Origin: Desulfovibrio sp.
Lineage (GTDB): Bacteria > Desulfobacterota > Desulfovibrionia > Desulfovibrionales > Desulfovibrionaceae
Length of the DNA stretch: 64,000 nucleotides
Direction: 5' to 3'
Assembly (NCBI RefSeq): GCF_019422935.1
Contig: NZ_JAHZCJ010000004.1
Coordinates: forward strand, 200,933 to 264,932
In this document: positions 47,240 through 57,200 of the stretch, one piece after another
Numbering within the stretch: the first letter of the stretch is position 1
Layout of the letters: every line of letters begins with the position of its first letter
Made by a program: the position numbers and the translations under genes
The notes under the pieces: model-generated
Database searches by the model: none
Told to the model about the DNA's origin: nothing
What the model saw: only the letters and a program-made list of their open reading frames with translations

Positions 47240-48049
47240 ATGTCACAAACATCTTCTTGCGAGCTTGATGTTCTCGATCTTGTGCCTTTTGGGCAGACCG
47301 GCAACGAAAGCCGCTTTTTTGCGTTGCGCCTCTCCCGCCCCGAGTGGACTCGGTGGCGGCCTGGGCAGTTTGTCATGATCCGTCCCCGAAATTTCGGGCT
47401 GGATATCCCCTGGGCGCGTCCTCTTGGCATCTGCCATATGACCTCCCGGCATATGATCTGCTTTTTCCAGGTGCGCGGCAAAGGTACGCGGCGCATGTCC
47501 GAGCTGCGCTCCGGCGACAAGGTGCGCGTATGGGGGCCGCTGGGCAACGGGTTTGCCGTTGAGCCGGACACCCCGACCCTGCTGCTGGCAGGCGGCATGG
47601 GCATAGTCCCCTTTGTGGGCTACGTGAGCGAGCATCCGAAGCCGTGGAATGTGTCCATGCTCTTTGGGCACCGCGAGCACATCAGTTGCTATCCAGTGGA
47701 CAGCATCAACGAGCACGTGCCGCTGGACAGCCTGCGCGAAGCGGAATCCGGCGATCTGGATGACTTTATTTTTACCATTCAGGAGCGCATGAGCGAATAC
47801 GCCGAGCAGAAGGGCCTTGTGCTTGCCTGCGGGCCTACCCCCTTTATGCGCACCGTGCAGAAGTTTGCCGCCGAGCTTGGCGTTCGCTGCCAGGTTTCGC
47901 TTGAGAACCGCATGGCCTGCGGTGTGGGTGCATGCCTTGGCTGCGTGACCAAAACCACAGAAGCCTGGCCGGTTGAAGCAAAGCGCGAAGGCCTGGTGCA
48001 GGTGTGCAACCACGGCCCGGTATTCTGGTCGGATCAGGTAGAACTGTAG
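47240..48049 (+). CDS. pyrK: Dihydroorotate dehydrogenase electron transfer subunit
   Basis: 269 residues. Ferredoxin-reductase-like module: FAD-binding barrel with RPGQFVMIRPRNFGLDIPWARPLGICH near 37-66 (R-P-L-x-I-type FAD site), NAD-binding domain starting TLLLAGGMGIVPFVGY near 113, and C-terminal 2Fe-2S site with Cys in RMACGVGACLGCVTKT and VCNHGPVF. It passes electrons from PyrD to NAD+ in pyrimidine synthesis. The ATG at 47240 has no SD and coincides with the predicted transcription start; no better internal start is seen. pyrD follows after 177 bases. Confidence 0.94.
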   Translation: MSQTSSCELDVLDLVPFGQTGNESRFFALRLSRPEWTRWRPGQFVMIRPRNFGLDIPWARPLGICHMTSRHMICFFQVRGKGTRRMSELRSGDKVRVWGPLGNGFAVEPDTPTLLLAGGMGIVPFVGYVSEHPKPWNVSMLFGHREHISCYPVDSINEHVPLDSLREAESGDLDDFIFTIQERMSEYAEQKGLVLACGPTPFMRTVQKFAAELGVRCQVSLENRMACGVGACLGCVTKTTEAWPVEAKREGLVQVCNHGPVFWSDQVEL

Positions 48050-48226
48050 GTTTTGCCTGCGCTTCCTTGATTCCTGAAACGACGTTAACGCCCGCATGCG
48101 GCATCCGTTACGGCCATGGCGCGCCGCACCGGCGAACCGGCGGTCGCGCGTGGGTACGCGAGGGCCTGTCTTGCCAGGCGAAGCCACGCACAAAATGCCG
48201 GATGCCGGCAATCTGGAGAAAGCGGC

Positions 48227-49153
48227 ATGGATCTTTCCGTCACACTCAAGGGGCAGACGCACGATCTGACCCTTAAGAACCCTGTGCTCACGGCTTCAGG
48301 CACCTTCGGCTACGGGCTGGAGTTTGCCTCTTACGGCGATCTTGCATCGCTTGGCGGTCTGGTCGCCAAGGGTCTTTCCCTTTTGCCACGCCAGGGCAAC
48401 GCCACGCCGCGTATTGTGGAAACCACCGCAGGCATGCTCAATGCCGTGGGTCTGCAAAATGACGGAGTCGAGGTTTTCTGCCAAGACAAGCTCCCCCGCC
48501 TGCCCTGGCAGGAAACAGCCATTATCGCCAATATTTACGCCGGTTCGGTGGAGGAATTCGCCGAGCTTGCCGCCCGCCTCAATGCGGAAGAAGGCGTTGC
48601 CGCCCTTGAGGTGAACGTCTCCTGCCCCAACGTCAAGGAGGGCGGCGTGTTGTTTGGCCAGGATCCGGCGCTTGCCGCCCAGGTTACGGCTGCCGTGCGT
48701 CGCGCCGCGCCGGGCAAGCACGTTATGGTCAAGCTCTCGCCCAACGTGACGGATATCGCCCTTATGGCCCGCAGCGTTGAAGACGCAGGCGCGGACAGCA
48801 TCTCGTGCATCAACACGCTGCTCGGCATGTCTGTGGATCTGAACAGCCGCAAGCCCTCGCTGGCCAACGTGGTGGGCGGGCTTTCCGGCCCTGCCATCAA
48901 GCCCGTGGCCCTGCGCTGCGTGTGGCAGGTGGCCCGCGCCGTGAATATCCCCGTTATCGGTATTGGCGGTATTGTCACCGCCGAGGACGCGCTGGAATTT
49001 TTGCTGGTAGGCGCGCGCGCCGTGCAGGTTGGCACGGGCAACTTCATGCGGCCCGACTGCGCCTTTGCCCTGGCAGAAGAACTCCCCGCCCTGTGTGAAA
49101 AGCTGGGCATTGAAGACCTGGGCGCTTATTGCGGCAGCCTGGATTTGGACTAA
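48227..49153 (+). CDS. pyrD: Dihydroorotate dehydrogenase, class 1B catalytic subunit
   Basis: 308 residues from ATG 48227 (MDLSVTLKGQ), nine bases after GGAG. TIM-barrel flavoenzyme with KNPVLTASGTFGYG at residue 17, the class 1 catalytic Cys in EVNVSCPNVKEGG near 130, KLSPNVTDIALMA, and FMN-phosphate binding GIGGIVTAEDALEFLLVGARAVQVGTGNF near 250-280. Oxidises dihydroorotate to orotate; class 1B uses PyrK to reduce NAD+, and PyrK is encoded next door. The 177-base gap to pyrK is GC-rich with a CGCGC...GCGCG hairpin near 48119-48156, but I see no gene in it. Confidence 0.96.
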   Translation: MDLSVTLKGQTHDLTLKNPVLTASGTFGYGLEFASYGDLASLGGLVAKGLSLLPRQGNATPRIVETTAGMLNAVGLQNDGVEVFCQDKLPRLPWQETAIIANIYAGSVEEFAELAARLNAEEGVAALEVNVSCPNVKEGGVLFGQDPALAAQVTAAVRRAAPGKHVMVKLSPNVTDIALMARSVEDAGADSISCINTLLGMSVDLNSRKPSLANVVGGLSGPAIKPVALRCVWQVARAVNIPVIGIGGIVTAEDALEFLLVGARAVQVGTGNFMRPDCAFALAEELPALCEKLGIEDLGAYCGSLDLD

Positions 49154-49155
49154 TC

Positions 49156-50286
49156 ATGTCGCTTACCGTTATCCCCGCCCGCTCCAAGCAGGAATTTGAC
49201 CAGTTCATGGATTTGCCGTGGAGCCTGTATGAACGTGGCTCCCTGTGGACGCCTGGCCTTAAAAGTCAGGATCGTGAACTGCTCACGCCCGGTGAACATC
49301 CCTTTTGGGAAAGCGCCCGCCGCGAACTCTTTCTTGTCTTGCGCGATGGCCGCGCCATTGGCCGTATAGCCGCAATTGTGGACGAAAAGTACAATGCCTA
49401 TGCCAATGAAAAGTGCGGGGCCTTCGGCTTTTTTGAATGCGCCAATGATCCTGAGGCCGCCCACGCTCTGCTGGATGCGGCGCACGACTGGCTGGCCGAG
49501 CAGGGCATGCGCTTTATGCGCGGGCCGCTGAATCCTTCGGCCAACTATACCTGCGGCCTGCTGGTGCACGGTTTTGACCTTGCGCCCACCATCATGATGC
49601 CCTGGAATCCGCCGTATTACGCAGAACTGCTCGAAACGTGGCATCTGCGCAAAGAGCAGGATCTTTTCGCCTACCAGATTGAACGCTCGCGCCTCACGCC
49701 GCCGGAATGGCTCAGTGAGGAAGTGACGCGTCTCAAGGCCGAGGCGCGCTTTACCTGCCGCACCTCCAGCAAGGCCACACTGGCGGAGGATATCCGCGCC
49801 ATGCTGGAGCTGTACAAGGTTTCCTGGGCCAAGAACTGGGGTTTTTCTCCTCTATCTGACGGAGAGGCGGAGCAGCACGTCAAGGAACTCAAAAGCGTTC
49901 TTGATCCGGAATTTTTTGTGCTGTTCTTCCACAATAACCAACCAGCCGCAGGCATGGTGGCCCTGCCGGACATGGCCCCGCTCTTGCGGCGGCTCAACGG
50001 CAAGCTGGGCATCTCAGCCTTGTGGCACTGGTGGCAGTCCCGCGCAGAAATTCGCGGCGGCTATCGTATCATTCTTTTTGGTATTCGCGAAGAATTCCGC
50101 CTCATGGGTCTGCCCTTGCTGCTGCTCGACTTCATGCTGGAAAAGGCGCGTCAGCACCCGCATTTTCAGTGGGTTGAGGGTTCCTGGGTGCTGGAAGACA
50201 ACACGCCCGTCAATGATCTGCTCGAAGATTTCTCGGGCGAGCTTACCAAGCGTTACCGCATCTATCGTAGGGAGATTCAGTCGTGA
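49156..50286 (+). CDS. GNAT-superfamily acyltransferase-like protein
   Basis: 376 residues, starting two bases after the pyrD stop (ATG 49156). The N-terminal half has LVLRDGRAIGRIAAIVDEKYN and a later FGFFECANDPEAAHALLDAAHDWLAEQGM, matching an acetyl-CoA-type GNAT fold; the middle has MRGPLNPSANYTCGLLVHGFDLAPTIMMPWNPPYY, a long pattern of a conserved but unnamed family. A second GNAT-like half follows with FHNNQPAAGMVALPDM and GIREEFRLMGLPLLLLDFML. Substrate unknown. Tightly coupled to pyrD and to the next SDR gene (overlap at 50283), though neither suggests a pyrimidine role. Confidence 0.72.
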   Translation: MSLTVIPARSKQEFDQFMDLPWSLYERGSLWTPGLKSQDRELLTPGEHPFWESARRELFLVLRDGRAIGRIAAIVDEKYNAYANEKCGAFGFFECANDPEAAHALLDAAHDWLAEQGMRFMRGPLNPSANYTCGLLVHGFDLAPTIMMPWNPPYYAELLETWHLRKEQDLFAYQIERSRLTPPEWLSEEVTRLKAEARFTCRTSSKATLAEDIRAMLELYKVSWAKNWGFSPLSDGEAEQHVKELKSVLDPEFFVLFFHNNQPAAGMVALPDMAPLLRRLNGKLGISALWHWWQSRAEIRGGYRIILFGIREEFRLMGLPLLLLDFMLEKARQHPHFQWVEGSWVLEDNTPVNDLLEDFSGELTKRYRIYRREIQS

Positions 50287-51374
50287 CCATGACTGAAAGC
50301 GCCGTATATACTCCGCATCTGGCGGGTAAAAAAGTGCTGCTTACGGGCGGCACTGGTTTTGTGGGGCGGCATCTGCTGCCGCAACTGCTGGAAGCCGGAG
50401 CGCAGGTCACCTGCCTCACGCGGGCTGCCTCGCGTACCGGGCATCTGCCTGCGGGCGTGGAAACAGCCCAGGCCGATCTGAGCACGGGGCGGGGGCTTGC
50501 AGAAGCCCTGCACGGCAAGGATGTGGTCATCCACATGGCGGCTTTGCTTTTTGGCCTTGGCTGGCAGGATTATCTGCGGGCCAATGCCCTTGCCGCGCGC
50601 AGCATGGCCAGCGTCATAACCAGCCTTGCCCGTGAGGGAAAGATGGGTGCGGATTTTCGTTTTGTGCTGGTTTCAAGCCTCGCGGCAACTGGCCCCAGCG
50701 ACACTGCCCCCGGTGTGGACGATGCCACGCCGCCTGCGCCGGTTTCCGCCTACGGCTGGTCAAAAATGCTTACCGAGCAGGTGCTTGGGCGCGCTCTTGG
50801 GCAAAGCCTTGTAACACTGCGTCCGCCCATCATTTATGGCTCGGGCGACAAGGGCCTGCTGCCGGTATTTCAGGGGGTTATGCGTGCCCATGTGGCCGTG
50901 AGCCCCGGCGCAGGGCGCGAGTTCCCGGTCAGCGCCGTGCATGCGGACGACATGGCTCAGGCAGTGCTGTGCGCATGCAAACCCGAAGCCAGCGGCGTTT
51001 ATCATCTGAGTGACGGCGAGGCCTATACCATGTCCGGCTTTTGCCGGGTCATGGGCGCAGCGGTGGACAAGGCCCTTGGCCGCGCACCCCGCAAGGTGCG
51101 CGTAGTGCGCATGCCTTTGCCCGTCATGGCTTGTACTGCCGGGCTGTCCACGGCCTTTGCCGTGGCTGCCGATGCCGTGTCCCGCCGCCTTTTAGGGCGT
51201 GGGCTGCGGCGCGCTCCGGCCTGGAATCTGGACAAATACCGTGAAGCCCGTCAGGCTGGGTGGCTGTGCGACAACAGCCGCATCTGCCGCGAACTGGGCT
51301 TTGCGCCGCGCGTGAGCCTTGAGGCAGGTATGACCGAAGCCGTCGACGGCTACCGCCGCGAGGGCTGGTTGTGA
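50283..51374 (+). CDS. NAD-dependent epimerase/dehydratase family protein (extended SDR)
   Basis: 363 residues, GTG start overlapping the previous TGA by four bases; an ATG at 50289 is possible. Rossmann glycine motif LLTGGTGFVGRHLLPQLLEAG near residue 19, VIHMAAL, VLVSSLAATGPSD, and the catalytic pair in VSAYGWSKMLTEQVL (YxxxK), then RPPIIYGSGDKGLLPVF. The C-terminal part (PLPVMACTAGLSTAFAVAADAVSRR) includes a hydrophobic stretch. Resembles sugar or steroid/hopanoid-type SDRs; the actual substrate cannot be assigned. Within the pyr transcript and overlapping the ABC-F start. Confidence 0.85.
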   Translation: MTMTESAVYTPHLAGKKVLLTGGTGFVGRHLLPQLLEAGAQVTCLTRAASRTGHLPAGVETAQADLSTGRGLAEALHGKDVVIHMAALLFGLGWQDYLRANALAARSMASVITSLAREGKMGADFRFVLVSSLAATGPSDTAPGVDDATPPAPVSAYGWSKMLTEQVLGRALGQSLVTLRPPIIYGSGDKGLLPVFQGVMRAHVAVSPGAGREFPVSAVHADDMAQAVLCACKPEASGVYHLSDGEAYTMSGFCRVMGAAVDKALGRAPRKVRVVRMPLPVMACTAGLSTAFAVAADAVSRRLLGRGLRRAPAWNLDKYREARQAGWLCDNSRICRELGFAPRVSLEAGMTEAVDGYRREGWL

Positions 51375-53371
51375 AGATCACCATACAGGAACTTTCCAAG
51401 GCATTTGGCGGACGGGACATCCTCAGCAACTTCTCGCTGGAAGTGGATCCCGGTGTGCGGCTGTGCGTTTGCGGGCCCAACGGTACGGGCAAGTCCACCT
51501 TGCTGCGCCTTCTGGCCGGGGTGGAAAGCCCTGACGGCGGTCGGGTAATACTGCCGCGCGGCTGCCGCCTGGGTTTTGTGGAGCAGGAGCTTTCAGAGGA
51601 ATCCCTCGAAACGCCGCTGCTGACCTATGTGCTGGACGTGCTGCACGACTGGAGCGACTTTTGGGCTGAATGGGAAGAAGCCGCCGCCAGCAAGGACGAA
51701 TCACGCCTGACTTCCCTGATGCACCGTCAGGGCGAGCTTGAGGCTCTTTACGGCTACAATCCCGAGCATCGGGCCAAGGCCGTGCTTTCCGGTCTGGGCT
51801 TTGCAGAAAACAAGTGGAACCGCACCCTGCGCGAACTCTCCGGCGGCTGGCGCGAGCGCGCCAAGCTGGCCCGTGTGCTCACCGCCGGCGCCGATGTGTT
51901 GCTGCTGGACGAACCCACCAACCATCTCGACGTGGAAGCCGTGGAGTGGCTGGAGTCCTTTCTCATGGACTTCAGCGGCGCACTGGTATTTGTGGCCCAT
52001 GACCGTGTGTTTATGGATAATGTCGGCACGCACGTTCTCTACCTCGGGCTGTCCAGGCCCGTGTTCCGCAAGGCCACCTACACGCAGTTTCTGACCCTTC
52101 AGGACGAATACAACGCCCAGCGTGAGCGTGAAGCCCGCGCCCTCAAGGAAGACCTTGACCGCAAGATGGCCTTTGTGGAGCGTTTTCGCGCCAAGGCCAC
52201 AAAGGCCCGCCAGGCGGGTTCCCGGATGAAGATGGCTAAAAAGCTCGAAAAAGAGCTGGAAGACTACAGACCGGAACCCAAGCGCAAGGAGCTGAATTTC
52301 AGCTGGCCCGAAGCTCCGCATTCAGAAAAGATTGTGCTGTCTGTCGCGGATCTGGAATTTCATTTTGGCGATGGCAAAACCATGTGGCCGCCCCTGACAC
52401 TGACCCTGTTCCGTGGGCAGCGGGTGGCGCTGGTGGGGCACAACGGCTGCGGCAAGTCCACCCTGCTCAAGCTGCTGGCCGGTACGCTGGAACGCTGCGG
52501 TGGCAATATGGTCACGGCATCGCAAATGCGCATGGGCTACTATACCCAGCATCAGATGGACACCTTGCGGGGCGATACCACGGTGCTTGGCGAAATTCGC
52601 CGTCTTTCAGACCCGCGCACCACGGAAGAAGAGCTGATGAGTGTTCTCGGGCTCTTCATGCTGGGGCAGGATTATTTTGAACGGCAGGTGAGCGCCCTTT
52701 CGGGCGGCGAAAAAAGTCGCCTAGTGCTGGCAACGCTGTTTTTGAAGCGCTGCAATTTTCTGCTGCTGGACGAACCCACCAACCATCTTGATCTCGAAAG
52801 TCGCGAAGCCCTGGTGAGTGCGCTACAGAAGTTTAACGGCACCCTGCTCATGGTGGCGCATGACCGCTGGCTGCTCTCGCAGGTAGGGGCTGAAGCGTGG
52901 GAACTCAATGAGAACGGACTGACCGTATTCCCCGACTTTGCCTCGTATGACGAGAACCGCCGCGCCCGGCAGAACGGTTTGGGCGAAAGCCCCCTGAGTG
53001 CCGTCAATGCAGCGGGCAACAGCGCCCGGGAGACGGACGCGCCCGCCGCGCAGCCATTGTCGCGCGATGAACAGAAGCGCATCAAACGCGAACAGGCCGA
53101 CAGGCGCAATGCCCTGCACAAGGAGCTGAAGCCCCTGCAAAACCGTTACGAAGCGCTGGAAACAGAGTTTGCCTCGGTACTTGACCAGCAGACCCTTGTG
53201 GAAGGCCAACTGGCCGACCCGGATGTGTACGCCGACCACGCCCGTTCCAGCGATCTGCTCAAAACCTTTGAATCGTGCAAGCAGCGCAGCGAAGCCATTT
53301 TTGAAGAAATGACCACGCTTGAAGAAAATATGACGGCTGTGCGGGAAAAGTGGAACGTGGAGCAGGATTGA
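51371..53371 (+). CDS. ABC-F family ATP-binding protein (Uup/YheS-like)
   Basis: 666 residues, GTG start overlapping the SDR stop. Two ABC domains without membrane helices: Walker A CGPNGTGKSTLLRLLAG (near 37) and GHNGCGKSTLLKLLAG (near 357), signatures LSGGWRERAKLARVL and LSGGEKSRLVLATLF, and two LLLDEPTNHLD Walker B boxes (near 180 and 468). A charged linker with ARQAGSRMKMAKKLEKELE joins them. The last about 100 residues form a predicted coiled coil (KRIKREQADRRNALHKELKPLQNRYEALE), as in Uup/YheS. ABC-F proteins act on ribosomes or DNA; which applies here is unclear. Confidence 0.93.
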   Translation: MKITIQELSKAFGGRDILSNFSLEVDPGVRLCVCGPNGTGKSTLLRLLAGVESPDGGRVILPRGCRLGFVEQELSEESLETPLLTYVLDVLHDWSDFWAEWEEAAASKDESRLTSLMHRQGELEALYGYNPEHRAKAVLSGLGFAENKWNRTLRELSGGWRERAKLARVLTAGADVLLLDEPTNHLDVEAVEWLESFLMDFSGALVFVAHDRVFMDNVGTHVLYLGLSRPVFRKATYTQFLTLQDEYNAQREREARALKEDLDRKMAFVERFRAKATKARQAGSRMKMAKKLEKELEDYRPEPKRKELNFSWPEAPHSEKIVLSVADLEFHFGDGKTMWPPLTLTLFRGQRVALVGHNGCGKSTLLKLLAGTLERCGGNMVTASQMRMGYYTQHQMDTLRGDTTVLGEIRRLSDPRTTEEELMSVLGLFMLGQDYFERQVSALSGGEKSRLVLATLFLKRCNFLLLDEPTNHLDLESREALVSALQKFNGTLLMVAHDRWLLSQVGAEAWELNENGLTVFPDFASYDENRRARQNGLGESPLSAVNAAGNSARETDAPAAQPLSRDEQKRIKREQADRRNALHKELKPLQNRYEALETEFASVLDQQTLVEGQLADPDVYADHARSSDLLKTFESCKQRSEAIFEEMTTLEENMTAVREKWNVEQD

Positions 53372-53492
53372 CCGACAGGTTTTGCGGGCACCCCCACAAA
53401 GGCGTTGCGTGACGTAACAGCTTGGTGCAACAGTATAAATACGTTTTCACCCCAAATTGCTCCAGGGCCGCGTGCCCGGTGTGGAGAGTGGC

Positions 53493-53900
53493 ATGCAACA
53501 TATAGAAGTAGCTGCGGGTATCATTTGGCGGGGCAAGAGGTTTCTGGCCAGCCAGCGCCTCAGCGACAAGCCTCTTGAAGGATACTGGGAATTTCCCGGC
53601 GGCAAACTTGAAGCCGGAGAAAGCCCGGAAGACGCCCTCAAACGCGAACTGGCTGAAGAGCTGGGCGTAGGCGTGCGCCAGGTCGTGTTCTGGAAAAGCC
53701 TTGATCACGAATATGTGGAGCGCGGCTTCAGCGTGCGGCTGTATTTTTTTCATGTCACCGAATTCGTGGGCGAACCCTGTGGCGAAGAAGGGCAGAACCT
53801 GCGGTGGGTAGAGCCGCAGGAGGCCTTTGCCCTCGGTTTTTTGCCTGCCGATGCTGTGGTGCTTGAAGAACTCATAGCGAGGCAACCGAGCATTCTTTGA
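53493..53900 (+). CDS. Nudix hydrolase, MutT-like
   Basis: 135 residues from ATG 53493 (MQHIEVAAGIIW), seven bases after GGAG. Nudix box from residue 38: GKLEAGESPEDALKRELAEELGV, matching G-x5-E-x7-RE-U-x-EE-x-GU completely. The opening VAAGIIWRGKRFLASQR and YWEFPGGK fit MutT-type 8-oxo-dGTP hydrolases that clean the nucleotide pool. Other small Nudix substrates are possible. Last gene before the terminator at 53947, probably in the pyrK transcript with a 121-base gap. Confidence 0.92.
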   Translation: MQHIEVAAGIIWRGKRFLASQRLSDKPLEGYWEFPGGKLEAGESPEDALKRELAEELGVGVRQVVFWKSLDHEYVERGFSVRLYFFHVTEFVGEPCGEEGQNLRWVEPQEAFALGFLPADAVVLEELIARQPSIL

Positions 53901-53946
53901 TAATCTTCGTGATATGCCTCCCCTCGTAGTGAATATTTTTTGTTTT

Positions 53947-53971
53947 AGCCCGCCTATGGTGGGCTTTTTTT
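53947..53971 (+). terminator. Intrinsic terminator after the Nudix gene
   Basis: AGCCCGCC (53947-53954), TAT loop, GGTGGGCT (53958-53965, one G-T pair), then seven T. Confidence 0.9.
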
Positions 53972-53996
53972 ATGGGCAGGGGAATTTGGGTGCAAC

Positions 53997-54057
53997 TGGC
54001 GGTGGAAATGTTCTCCGCAAAAAGGTAGCCTGAAATCAACATTTATCGAAACCGCCA
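53997..54057 (+). other. Candidate structured leader element upstream of the GGDEF-EAL gene
   Basis: In the 339-base gap 53901-54239: TGGCGGT (53997-54003) pairs with ACCGCCA (54051-54057) and AAATGTT (54006-54012) with AACATTT (54038-54044), separated by short bulges and closing a 25-base loop. A second perfect hairpin GGCCTGCC-TT-GGCAGGCC (54201-54218) is just before the SD. Function unknown; no known riboswitch motif recognised. Confidence 0.4.
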
Positions 54058-54239
54058 CTGCTTACTGCTTTTTCCAAAAAATTCGGGAGAGGCTATGCGA
54101 ATGCTGTCAGCGGAACGGCGGGCTACACCCTGCAAGCCCTGCCGCATCATTTATCCCTTCCTCAACGGTGTCGGCGTGTAGCCTTGCGTGTTACTCAGGC
54201 GGCCTGCCTTGGCAGGCCCGCACACCGGACAGGTGATCT

Positions 54240-57200
54240 ATGCGTATAAAGCAGCTTTCCTTTATTGTGTGCGCCGCCATAGTCGGGCTGTTCGTGCTTA
54301 TTTCCTACGTCACGTCCGAGCTTGTGGTGGTGCGCGGCGTGGATGCCATTGAGAGCAACAGTTCCGCCGAAAAAATGAAGCAGTTGCGCAACCACATCCA
54401 TGCGCAGGAAACACAGCTAAGCCATATCGCCGTGGACTGGGCATGCTGGGATGACGCCTACCGGTTCATGCAGGACAATAATGATGAATTTGTCCGAACC
54501 AACCTGCGGCAGCAGATGCTGGCAAAGTTGAATCTGTCGTCCATTGCCTACGTCAGCAGAAATGCCGCAAACGTATATATGGTTGAAGAGGATGCGGACT
54601 GGCGCAAGCCTGGGCATACAGCCGAGGTGCAACGCCTTTACGGGCAACTGGTCAACAGGCTGGAGGGCAGTTCGGAAGAAGGCCTTGCAGGGATCATGAT
54701 GATTGGTTCTGTGCCGCATATTGTTGCGGCCCAGAAAATACGCGATACGGCCATGCTGCTGCCCGCCAATGGTGTGGTTTTTATGACCCGCGCCATTGAT
54801 GCGGATTTTATAAAGGATGTGGAACACGATACGCTGCTGCGCTTTACCGTGCTGCCGGTGGAAGCGTTCAACAGCCTGCCCATGGCTGCGGATGATGTGA
54901 ACGGCTTCAAAATAGTGCGCGAAGACGGCAGCATCAATTCATATTCGGTGATGCGCGATGTGTTTGATTGTGCGGCCTTTTGTCTGCGGCTCGTCACAGG
55001 CCGGGAAATTGCCCAGCTTGGCAAACGCATGTTTTTGCAGAATTTTATTCTGATTGTTGTCACTGGCATGGGGATGCTGATTGCGTTTCTGGTGTTTACA
55101 GAAAAGCAGATACTCAGGCGCATTCTCTCCATGCAGCGGCAGGCGCAGCATATTGAAAAAAGCAGCGAGCCACTGAAAAAGATTGATATTCAGGGCGATG
55201 ACGAAATATTTGACCTCTCCCTGAAGATCAACAGCATGATCGACGCCCTGCAATCCAACGAAAAGTTTTTGCAACAGACCCTGGATACTCTTCAGGCTGG
55301 CGTAATCACCATTGAGCCAGGCAGTCTGAAAGTGCGCAGCATCAATGCGTTCGCGCAGCAGTTCATCGGCCTGCCCGCCGATGAAATTGTTGGCAAACCC
55401 TGCCATGAGTTTATCTGCCCAGGCGGGGTGGATCTCTGCCCCATGGGCAAGGACAATCCCAAGGGCGAGCTGCTCGCGGGCCAGCTGACGTCAGTAGACG
55501 GCACCATGAAGACCATCGTCAAATCCGTGCGCGCCATTGAGATGAAGGGTGAAGAGATTTTTCTGGAATCGTTTGTGGACATAACGGATCTGGAAACAAC
55601 GCGTAAGGAGCTGCAACGCTCGGAAGAACGGTACAAGACCCTGTTCATGAACACCGGTACGGCAACGGCGGTTATCAGCAGTACCGGGCTGATATTTTTG
55701 ACAAATACGGAATTTTCCAACCTTGTGGGCATGCCGCCGGATGAGATTGAAGGAAAGCTCTTCATAACCAGATTTTTGGGTAAAGGCGAAGGGCATTCGC
55801 CGCTGTCGTTCGGCTCTTCTGCAACACGAGGCAGTGAAAAATACGAAGCAGAAATCCGGAGCAGCACGGGAAAAACCATCAATGTGCTGGTAACCCGGGC
55901 AAAAGTCCCAGAGAGCGGCCTGTCAGTCATTTCCCTGCTGGATATTTCGGAACGTTCGGCGATGGAGAGGGAGCTGGCCTACAGGGCTAACCACGACCTG
56001 CTCACGGGGCTTGCCAACAAGGCTCTGGTGGCAACGCGGCTCATGGCCGCCATGCAGGATGTGCATGAATCCGGGGGCATGGTTGGTTTGCTGCTCATCG
56101 ACCTTGACCGTTTCAAGCAGGTGAATGACAGTTTCGGGCATTCGCTGGGCGACAAGCTCCTGCGGCAGGCTGCGGAGCGCCTGACATACCTGGCGCGGCA
56201 GGATGACTGCGTGGCCCGGACTGGCGGCGATGAATTTGTCATTGTTGTGGGCAAAACGCAGGGCAAGATCCAGCTTGAGGCCCTTGCAAACAATGTGCTG
56301 CATTCGTTGAACCGCTGCTTTTACGTGGACGAATACTCCATCTATCTGAGCGCAAGTATTGGCATTGCTTGCTATCCTGGCGATGGCACAACCGTGGAGG
56401 CGCTGATGCAAAGCGCCGACCTTGCCATGTACAGAGCCAAGGCCAAGGGCAAGAACACGTATACGTTTTTTACAGAAGACCTCACGGTGGCGGCCAACGA
56501 CCGCATGGTCCTGGAAACTGAGCTTTTCCGCGCCATGGACAGTGCCGCCTTTGAGGTGCACTACCAGCCCAAGATTGATATCGCCAACGGCGCAGTTGCA
56601 GGCTGTGAAGCTCTGGTGCGCTGGAAGCGCGCTGACGGCACGTGGATTCCTCCCTCAGTGTTTATTCCTCTGGCTGAAGAAACCGGGCTTGTGCGTCGGC
56701 TCGACATGTACGTGCTGCGCAAGGCGTGTCGGCAACAAAGGGAGTGGAGGGAGCAGGGCCTTGGGAATGTTCATATGTCAGTGAACATGTCCGGTCGCAG
56801 CATCATCGCTGAAACATTTGTGGATGATGTGCTGGACGTGCTGGGCCGGGAAGATGTGCGCCCCGAGCATCTGGGCATGGAAATCACCGAAACGGCCTTT
56901 ATGTCCAATATGGCGGAGGCGTCGCGGGCCATTGCGGCATTGAGCGAGCAGGGGATACAGATTTATCTGGATGACTTTGGAACCGGGTATTCATCGTTGT
57001 ACTACCTGCATACCATGCCTATTGCCAGCCTGAAAATCGACAAGTCCTTCATTGACGGTATCAACGCGCCGTTCAATGCTTCCAATGAGCTTGTCAAAAC
57101 CGTACTGACTCTCGCCTCAGGCCTTGGCATGTCAACAGTGGCAGAAGGCGTTGAAACGCTGGAGCAGCTTGATTTTCTGGCGACCAATGGTTGCGGCGTC

